This document shows positions 1 through 4,225 of a stretch of DNA of 6,126 nucleotides, in pieces (the first letter of the stretch is position 1; each line of letters opens with the position of its first letter). A program made the position numbers and the translations under genes. Below the pieces are notes generated by a model. The model saw only the letters and a list, made by a program, of their open reading frames with translations, had not been told where the DNA came from and searched no databases. The DNA comes from Thermoplasmata archaeon. GTDB lineage: Archaea > Thermoplasmatota > Thermoplasmata > GCA-020350865. The stretch is from positions 1,664,176 through 1,670,301 of the forward strand of contig CP070726.1 in the NCBI GenBank assembly GCA_020350865.1, read 5' to 3'.

Positions 1-98
1 TCGAGCCTGCGCAAAATCTCCCTGAAATGAAGACCTGGATATTTGGTGATCAGCTCAAATATCTCCCTTCTTGTCTCCAGGTCCAATTCCTTTGTCAT
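1..98 (-). CDS. Winged helix-turn-helix transcriptional regulator, N-terminal fragment (runs off the window)
   Basis: The ATG at 98-96 opens a frame that stays open to the left edge, giving 32 visible residues. They begin MTKELDLETRREIFELITKY and continue PGLHFREILRRL. The pattern R-R-E-I-(F/Y)-x-L-I-x-x-x-P-G-x-H-F-R-E-(I/L)-x-R-x-L is the first helix and start of the second helix of archaeal winged-HTH (ArsR/MarR-like) DNA-binding domains. The recognition helix, wing and any effector domain lie outside the window. A GGTGA Shine-Dalgarno-like stretch lies about 11 bases upstream (within 107-115), which supports this start. The gene follows the three-helix membrane protein on the same strand after 100 bases and has its own TATA-like box. 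Small archaeal membrane proteins are often found next to such regulators, so the two may work together. The domain class is fairly sure; target and ligand cannot be told. Confidence 0.72.
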   Translation of the reverse strand, partial: MTKELDLETRREIFELITKYPGLHFREILRRL

Positions 99-150
99 GC
101 CCCAAATTCACCCCAGGCATATTCCCCGCTTGTCTTGATACAGGTCCTCA

Positions 151-160
151 AATATTATAT
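151..160 (-). promoter_or_regulatory. Candidate TATA box for the winged-HTH gene
   Basis: Read on the minus strand this is ATATAATATT, the most AT-rich stretch in the 100-base gap between the membrane protein stop and the regulator ATG. A start site about 25 bases downstream would fall near position 130 and leave a leader of about 30 bases containing the Shine-Dalgarno-like GGTGA. No convincing B-recognition element is visible upstream, so the call is modest. Confidence 0.4.
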
Positions 161-198
161 TGGTGTGGTAAGTGAACCGCGCATCCACATCATGAGCA

Positions 199-522
199 TC
201 AGGTTTTTGTCTCCTCCGTTTTCTCCTTTTTCACGTCGGTTTTCTTTTCCGTTGCAGCTCCCCTGAATCCTGTAAAAAACAGAAACAGCAGGATGACAGC
301 GTCAAGCAGCACGATGATGGTGAGAAGATCCGATGTATCCTCATACGATGTGAGAAGAATGGCTACGCTCAACACAATTCCCTTGAGCAGAAAGAATGCG
401 AGCACAATGGAGATTATCATCAATCTCCATGACCTTTCCCGAAAAAATGCAAGAAGACTGATTGCGAACAGCACAGCCGATAGCACGGTGACCATGGCCA
501 CAATCACCTCAAAACCTTCCAT
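199..522 (-). CDS. Small three-helix integral membrane protein with charged C-terminal tail
   Basis: This is a 107-residue protein of unknown function. Three hydrophobic segments are clear: about residues 6-27, 34-58 and 66-86. A basic loop (RERSWR, 28-33) separates the first two and an acidic loop (YEDTSD, 60-65) the second and third. The tail, residues 87-107, is hydrophilic and rich in Lys, Glu and Thr. By the positive-inside rule the 28-33 loop and the tail are probably cytoplasmic, with the N terminus outside. The ATG is preceded by AGGTGGT at suitable spacing, which supports the start. The layout resembles archaeal three-helix families of the DUF7521 kind, which occur beside HTH regulators as here; that family assignment is from memory and tentative. 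No catalytic or transport motif is visible. It could be a membrane partner or sensor for the downstream regulator, but that is inference. Confidence 0.75.
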   Translation of the reverse strand: MEGFEVIVAMVTVLSAVLFAISLLAFFRERSWRLMIISIVLAFFLLKGIVLSVAILLTSYEDTSDLLTIIVLLDAVILLFLFFTGFRGAATEKKTDVKKEKTEETKT

Positions 523-570
523 ACTACCACCTGCGTTGATAAGGAATTGAATGTAAATAGATTTTTCGAG

Positions 571-580
571 GTATATATGC
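571..580 (-). promoter_or_regulatory. Candidate TATA box for the three-helix membrane protein gene
   Basis: Minus-strand GCATATATAC lies 49-58 bases upstream of the ATG at 522. A start site about 25 bases downstream would fall near 550, leaving a leader of about 28 bases that contains the AGGTGGT ribosome site. It sits in the 112-base gap (523-634) after the preceding gene. That gap otherwise holds only a short GCAC/GTGC dyad followed by a pyrimidine-rich run just after the upstream stop, too weak to call a terminator. Confidence 0.5.
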
Positions 581-634
581 CCGGTTTACCCGATGAATCA
601 CAGGGTGGGGAAGAAAGCACCAGTGCCTGTTGTA

Positions 635-1120
635 TTAAAAAGTGTAGAAAGCCACCACATCATCGGTACCTTTCAGGAACAATTTGACCCAATCACCTCT
701 GGAGGCGTTGCGCACCACGAACCTGTCCTCTGCGTCAAGTCGCCCGTTGCCGTTCTCATCGGAGAATGTGCAGTTGAGGCCGCCAAAGGCTTCAAGGGTA
801 GTTCCGTTCTCAAATGTGTCCGCAACAACCTCGCTTCCGGCGCTGGCATCCATTATCTTCAGGTCAATTTCGGTCAGGTTGTACGTTATGCCCTTCACAT
901 GTCCCGTGCGGGTGTTCTCCTGCTCGTTTTCGAGGGAGAACTCCATGTTCTTGGACTCGGACGGGTTGTCCGGGCTGGAGAAGATGACCACATAGGAGAC
1001 GAAGAGCAACACGAATATGAGGGCCACGGCGATCATCTGGGTGTTGACCTTCTGCCCGGACTTCTGGGTCTTCTTGGATTTGGACTGCGATGTCCTCTTG
1101 CTTTTCGAGGGTGCTGCCAT
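635..1120 (-). CDS. Single-pass membrane-anchored extracytoplasmic protein with a dockerin-like calcium loop
   Basis: This 161-residue protein has a basic, Ser/Lys-rich cytoplasmic N terminus (about residues 1-28), one transmembrane helix (about 29-47) and an exported domain (about 50-161). The topology is inferred from the Lys/Arg-rich side. Residues 121-132, DENGNGRLDAED, match a calcium-binding loop of the EF-hand/dockerin type (D-x-N-x-N-G-x-L-D-x-x-D). Four N-glycosylation sequons lie in the exported part (N81, N105, N116, N138), in keeping with an archaeal surface protein. There is one cysteine (117). The ATG follows the amrB stop with no gap (TGA then ATG), and GGTGA lies five bases upstream, so translation is probably coupled to amrB. 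No known family is recognised. The exported domain may be a small beta-rich fold stabilised by calcium, and a pilin is unlikely because no class III signal peptide motif is seen. Confidence 0.78.
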   Translation of the reverse strand: MAAPSKSKRTSQSKSKKTQKSGQKVNTQMIAVALIFVLLFVSYVVIFSSPDNPSESKNMEFSLENEQENTRTGHVKGITYNLTEIDLKIMDASAGSEVVADTFENGTTLEAFGGLNCTFSDENGNGRLDAEDRFVVRNASRGDWVKLFLKGTDDVVAFYTF

Positions 1121-1933
1121 TCATCTCACCAGAACTGCCCCGTACCCCACCACATCTCTCATCTCCATGACATCTCCGGAGGTGGAGTACTTCAGGACCT
1201 CTGCTTTGGTTCCCTTCACCGCCTCGATCATGGTCATGACTGGTCCGTAACCGCACATGGAAATGTTGTTCTTCTCCACCGTTTTGTACAGTCCTTTGGC
1301 GTCGAGGCGCGAAATGGACTCCAAGGCCATACTGTCTTTTTTCTCTGCCATGGCCCTGGGCACGTAGTGGGAAAAATCGGTGGACGCCAGAACCACAACA
1401 TCCCTCCCCTCGATTGCCTTGGATACTATCTCACCAACCTCCCTGGCCATCTTGTATGTCTGAATGCCCATGCACAGCGGCACGAACCTGATATCCGGTT
1501 TCAAGTACTGGAGGAAGGGCAGCTGCACCTCGATGGAATGCTCCCCTCTGTGCGCCGCGAGGTCGTTGTCAATCACGCCTCCCTGCAGTTTTTCGGCGAG
1601 CTCCATATCGATTTCCACATTCCCCAGAGGGGTGCTGAACGGCTCGGTTGTTATGGCGATGGGGCTACCAAAGCCGCTGTGTTTCGGACCTATGATGATA
1701 AACGTCTTTGGAAATCCGTCCTTTGCCAGGGCACTGGCGACATGTGCTGCCACTGGTCCTGAAAACATATAGCCTGCATGGGGCACCACCGCGCCTTTGA
1801 TGGTGCGCTCACCTTCTTGGAGTTTGGGTATCTCCCCCGGACCAAGTGCATGTAGGAAACATTCCTCTATCTGCTTTTTCAAGCCCTCTTCTGAGCCTTC
1901 GTAAAATTGTCCTGCCACTGCCGGATATCTCAT
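1121..1933 (-). CDS. amrB: MEMO1 family protein (AmmeMemoRadiSam system protein B type)
   Basis: A full-length 270-residue member of the MEMO family, a fold related to class III extradiol dioxygenases and found across archaea, some bacteria and eukaryotes. Motifs in order: N-terminal RYPAVAGQFY (2-11), PHAGY (51-55), GPKHSG (82-87), EHSIEVQLPF (131-140), DFSHY (186-190), MCGYGP (226-231) and the C-terminal GYGAVLVR. His52, His85 and Cys227 correspond to the His/His/Cys cluster that binds metal in human MEMO1, so the site looks intact. The cell role in archaea is not settled; in many genomes the family is linked to AMMECR1-like and radical SAM partners, neither of which is visible here. It follows rps2 after 55 bases, as is common in euryarchaea. 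The ATG has an excellent AAGGAGGG site at 1939-1946. No transmembrane segment, so probably cytoplasmic. Family call sure; molecular function open. Confidence 0.95.
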   Translation of the reverse strand: MRYPAVAGQFYEGSEEGLKKQIEECFLHALGPGEIPKLQEGERTIKGAVVPHAGYMFSGPVAAHVASALAKDGFPKTFIIIGPKHSGFGSPIAITTEPFSTPLGNVEIDMELAEKLQGGVIDNDLAAHRGEHSIEVQLPFLQYLKPDIRFVPLCMGIQTYKMAREVGEIVSKAIEGRDVVVLASTDFSHYVPRAMAEKKDSMALESISRLDAKGLYKTVEKNNISMCGYGPVMTMIEAVKGTKAEVLKYSTSGDVMEMRDVVGYGAVLVR

Positions 1934-1938
1934 ACATT

Positions 1939-1993
1939 CCCTCCTTCCCGTTTGTTCGAGGAATCCCTATGTGATTTGTAGTATAAATTTATA
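1939..1993 (-). promoter_or_regulatory. Internal promoter and ribosome site in front of amrB
   Basis: Minus-strand TATAAATTTATA at 1982-1993 is a perfect 12-base palindrome that also contains the rps2 stop codon TAA (1989-1991). Its TTTATA part fits an archaeal TATA box. A start site about 25 bases further on would be near 1960, leaving a leader of about 27 bases that carries AAGGAGGG (1939-1946), five bases before the ATG. The longer gap here than elsewhere in the cluster (55 against 9 and 1) supports a separate promoter. A palindromic TATA could in principle recruit TBP in either direction, but no good gene is visible on the plus strand. Confidence 0.5.
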
Positions 1994-2603
1994 GTGATGC
2001 CTCGTAATCTTCCATGGTCAGTGTGAAATCCTCGTCCCTTTCGATCACGCCTCTGAGCCTCAGTATCTCCCTGGTCAGTATCCAGTAGATGGCTGCTAGG
2101 GCCATTCTGCCCTTGTTGTTGGCCGGGATTATCAGGTCCACGTTCCTGGTCTCGTTGTTTGCATCGCATATACCCACCACCGGAATGCCGATGCTCACAG
2201 CCTCCCTCAAGGCCTGCTGGTCCGCTGCAGGGTCCGTGACCATGAGCACATCGGGCTCCATGTACTGGGGCTGCTTCGGATTGGTGAGTATGCCGGGCAC
2301 GAACCTGCCCGGAATGGCGGTGATGTTCGTCTGCTGCGCAAATTTTTTCACGGGCTTCTGCCCGTACTGCCTTGTGGATACCACGAGCACCTTTTTCGGG
2401 TCATATCTGGATAGGAATCTGGAGGCTTCCCTGAGGCGGCTGTCCGTCTGCTTCACGTCCAGCACGTAAAGGCCGTCCGTGCGCACCCTGAATATGAAGG
2501 GCTTCATATCTGCACTCTTCTGCTGGGTACCTATGTGCACACCGGCTGTGAGGTACACATCCTCCGTGACAAGCAATTGTTCTGTCTGGGCATCTTCTTC
2601 CAC
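1989..2603 (-). CDS. rps2: Small ribosomal subunit protein uS2 (archaeal Rps2)
   Basis: A 204-residue protein of usual archaeal length. Family motifs are plain: [10 protein letters not shown] (18-27), the [13 protein letters not shown] stretch (97-109), PDVLMVTDP (117-125), [12 protein letters not shown] (139-150) and [11 protein letters not shown] (155-165). It is a structural component of the 30S subunit, on the back of the head-body junction. The short acidic N terminus (MEEDAQTEQ) and acidic C terminus ([14 protein letters not shown]) are normal for archaea and replace the long coiled insertion of bacterial S2. The start is a GTG one base after the enolase stop; GGAGGGG at 2608-2614, lying in the last enolase codons, is a very strong ribosome site and decides this start. 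Tight coupling to eno is expected, as in the common euryarchaeal rpoK-eno-rps2 operon. Confidence 0.97.
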   Translation of the reverse strand: MEEDAQTEQLLVTEDVYLTAGVHIGTQQKSADMKPFIFRVRTDGLYVLDVKQTDSRLREASRFLSRYDPKKVLVVSTRQYGQKPVKKFAQQTNITAIPGRFVPGILTNPKQPQYMEPDVLMVTDPAADQQALREAVSIGIPVVGICDANNETRNVDLIIPANNKGRMALAAIYWILTREILRLRGVIERDEDFTLTMEDYEASL

Positions 2604-2604
2604 T

Positions 2605-3819
2605 TTACCCCTCCGATTTGATGAGTTCTTCTTCTATCCTGATCAGTTCGTTGAGCTTCGCCGTCCTTTCGCCGCCAACAGCACCCGTCTTTATGGCATG
2701 ACATCCGAAGGCCACAGCCAGATGGGCAATGGTGTCGTCATTGGTCTCGCCGCTTCGATGGGAAACCACCGTCTTGTAACCGCTCTCGTGGGCCAGTTTG
2801 ATGGTCTCTATGGTCTTTGTCAGGGTGCCCACCTGATTGGGTTTGATGAGTATGGCATTTCCCGCCCCCATCTTGATTCCCCTCTCCAGCCTGACACTAT
2901 TGGTTACAAAGAGGTCGTCTCCCACGATGAGGCATCTGTCGCCCACGGCCTTTGTCAGCTCCGCATAACCCTCGAAATCCTCCTGATCAAGGGGGTCCTC
3001 CACCAAGAATAAATCGTATTTCTCGATCAATTCGGTGACGAAGTCTATCTGCCCCTCCTGGTTTAACGCCTGATTTTTGTAGTAGTAGCGTCCCTCAGAA
3101 AACAGCTCGGATGCCGCAATATCCAGGCATGGCCTCACCGGGAAATGCAGCTTGTCCGCAACCTCGGTGCATGCGTCCGAAACGAGCTCCAGGGCCTCGT
3201 CGTTTCCCATCTCCGCATTCCATGCACCCTCGTCCCCCTTGCCCAAGGCCTTCTCCGGAAAGCGCTCCATCAGACGTCTTTTAACAGATGCATGAACCGA
3301 AGCGTTGGCGAAAATGGATTCCCTCACCGTGGGGCCTATCGAAAGGGCAGAGTACTCCTGTATATCGGTGCCTCCCACGGCATGCTTTCCCCCCCCCAGC
3401 ACATTGCCCATGGGAAGGGGTGTGCAGTTCGCAAAGGCACCACCCAGGTACTTGTAGAGTGGAAGACCGAACGAATGGGCAGCAGCCTTTGCTGCGGCAA
3501 GCGAGGTGGCCACGGCCACATTGCCGCCAACCTTAGAGAAGTCATTGGTCCTGTCCACCTCGTAGAGCATGACGTCGATTTCCTCCTGCTCGGCCGCATC
3601 CATTCCCAGAAGCCTTGGCATCACTTCTTTCTTGAAGTTCGCAACAGCCGCTTCCAGCCCCTCCTTGGGATATGCCATCACCTCATTGGCACCTGTACTT
3701 GCCCCGCTGGGTGCCGAGGCGCTGCCAAAACCGTTCTGGGTGTAGATGTCCACCTCCACTGTTGGATTGCCCCTGCTGTCCAGAATCCTCCGTATGGCAA
3801 CCTCCTCGATTTTCGTCAA
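2605..3819 (-). CDS. eno: Enolase (phosphopyruvate hydratase)
   Basis: Interconverts 2-phosphoglycerate and phosphoenolpyruvate in glycolysis and gluconeogenesis; cytoplasmic and magnesium-dependent. At 404 residues it is slightly shorter than most enolases (about 420-430). The active-site framework is complete: [10 protein letters not shown] (15-24), the mobile loop SGASTGANE (38-46), DIQEY with Glu155, GDEG with Glu197, metal ligands Asp233 (LDIAASE), Glu274 (VEDPLDQED) and Asp301 (GDDLFVTN), catalytic Lys326 ([10 protein letters not shown]), SHRSGET (353-359) and Lys377 (IKTGA). The segment [16 protein letters not shown] departs from the usual GDEGGFAPN pattern, consistent with an archaeal subgroup. 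The start is TTG at 3819-3817. It is chosen because GAGGGAG (3824-3830), overlapping the rpoK stop, sits at the right distance and because [20 protein letters not shown] aligns with the normal N terminus. Nine bases separate it from rpoK. Confidence 0.98.
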   Translation of the reverse strand: MTKIEEVAIRRILDSRGNPTVEVDIYTQNGFGSASAPSGASTGANEVMAYPKEGLEAAVANFKKEVMPRLLGMDAAEQEEIDVMLYEVDRTNDFSKVGGNVAVATSLAAAKAAAHSFGLPLYKYLGGAFANCTPLPMGNVLGGGKHAVGGTDIQEYSALSIGPTVRESIFANASVHASVKRRLMERFPEKALGKGDEGAWNAEMGNDEALELVSDACTEVADKLHFPVRPCLDIAASELFSEGRYYYKNQALNQEGQIDFVTELIEKYDLFLVEDPLDQEDFEGYAELTKAVGDRCLIVGDDLFVTNSVRLERGIKMGAGNAILIKPNQVGTLTKTIETIKLAHESGYKTVVSHRSGETNDDTIAHLAVAFGCHAIKTGAVGGERTAKLNELIRIEEELIKSEG

Positions 3820-3828
3820 AATGCTCCC

Positions 3829-4002
3829 TCAGTTGTCCCTCATTGAATTGATGGGAATGACCCCCCTATCGTATTCAATTTCAGCCAGCTCGATGGCGTT
3901 CGGAAGATTCTTTATTTTACTGACGAGCGGCGGTGCACCCATGTTTATCTGAAGTGCCCTTGCGCCGATGATTCTTGCCTTTTCGAACCGGGTGTGCTTC
4001 AT
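3829..4002 (-). CDS. rpoK: DNA-directed RNA polymerase subunit K (Rpb6/omega homologue)
   Basis: A 57-residue protein, small but near the usual archaeal RpoK length. It begins MKHTRFEKARIIGARALQIN and continues MGAPPLV, the conserved T-R-(F/Y)-E-K-A-R-I-(I/L)-G-x-R-A-L-Q-I-x-x-G-A-P core of the RpoK/Rpb6/omega family. This core helps assemble and stabilise the largest polymerase subunit. The second conserved part, ELAEIEYDRGVIPI, follows. The last residues, NSMRDN, differ from the common basic ending (typically like TVRRKLP), so the C terminus looks short or divergent. The ATG at 4002-4000 has only a weak GGGCTGA ahead of it, and a TATA-like box centred about 25 bases upstream would allow a leaderless message. 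It is the first gene of the rpoK-eno-rps2 cluster; rpoN, often just upstream in euryarchaea, is not here. Confidence 0.95.
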   Translation of the reverse strand: MKHTRFEKARIIGARALQINMGAPPLVSKIKNLPNAIELAEIEYDRGVIPINSMRDN

Positions 4003-4021
4003 GGAAATCAGCCCATATAGC

Positions 4022-4063
4022 GGGAATAAACCCTCAAATTATCGGGATTATCCCCTAATAAAG
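4022..4063 (-). promoter_or_regulatory. Candidate promoter elements for the rpoK-eno-rps2 operon
   Basis: Two TATA-like stretches read on the minus strand are CTTTATTA (4056-4063) and TTTATT (4025-4030). The second is centred about 25 bases from the rpoK ATG and would give a nearly leaderless message; the first would start transcription near 4034 with a leader of about 30 bases. A third possibility, CTTTATTA near 4071-4078, lies further up. Sequence alone does not choose between them. A housekeeping promoter here is expected because the upstream gene ends at 4226 and is functionally unrelated. Confidence 0.4.
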
Positions 4064-4099
4064 AGGGTGGTAATAAAGGTTTTGGGAATTGGCATTCCC
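4022..4099. repeat. Cluster of three GGGA(A/T)T-type dyads in the rpoK upstream region
   Basis: Plus-strand elements are GGGAATAAACCC (4022-4033, weak arms), GGGATTATCCC (4044-4054, a perfect palindrome around one base) and GGGAATTGGCATTCCC (4084-4099, perfect 6-base arms with a 4-base spacer). Centres lie about 21.5 and 42.5 bases apart, close to two and four helical turns. They overlap or flank the TATA-like boxes, so they could be operator sites for a dimeric regulator. The 4084-4099 element could also form a short RNA hairpin. Function is inferred only. Confidence 0.35.
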
Positions 4100-4225
4100 G
4101 CCGCTTTACCAAATATATCCTTTAAGACAACATTCATGGCTCTGTCCGAAAAGGATTCCAACTGTTTGTCCCTGAACCCAGGATTACTTCCCTGTACACT
4201 CAGGATATCTCAGCACTTCGTGTGA

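Noticed and set aside
600..634. GCAC/GTGC dyad followed by a pyrimidine-rich run after the calcium-loop protein gene, considered as a terminator
   Set aside because: The stem is only four base pairs with a two-base loop and the T run is interrupted; too weak to call.
593..1762. A 389-codon open frame on the plus strand opposite amrB and the calcium-loop protein gene
   Set aside because: It is antisense to two well-supported genes. Its product is rich in His, Gly and Leu without recognisable motifs, and it shows no sensible ribosome site. It arises from codon composition of the real genes.
4048..4137. A 29-residue minus-strand frame starting MNVVLKDIFGKAAG in the rpoK upstream region
   Set aside because: No Shine-Dalgarno site precedes the ATG, no family is recognised, and it overlaps the promoter and dyad elements. 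It could be a leader peptide but nothing supports that.
3968..4225. An 85-codon plus-strand frame across the rpoK start and the intergenic region
   Set aside because: It begins inside rpoK on the opposite strand, lacks a ribosome site and resembles nothing known.
4100..4225. Possible C/D-box or other small RNA in the gap after the protease gene
   Set aside because: CTGA-like strings occur, but there is no paired C and D box arrangement with terminal stem, and no tRNA-like or other fold could be traced by eye.
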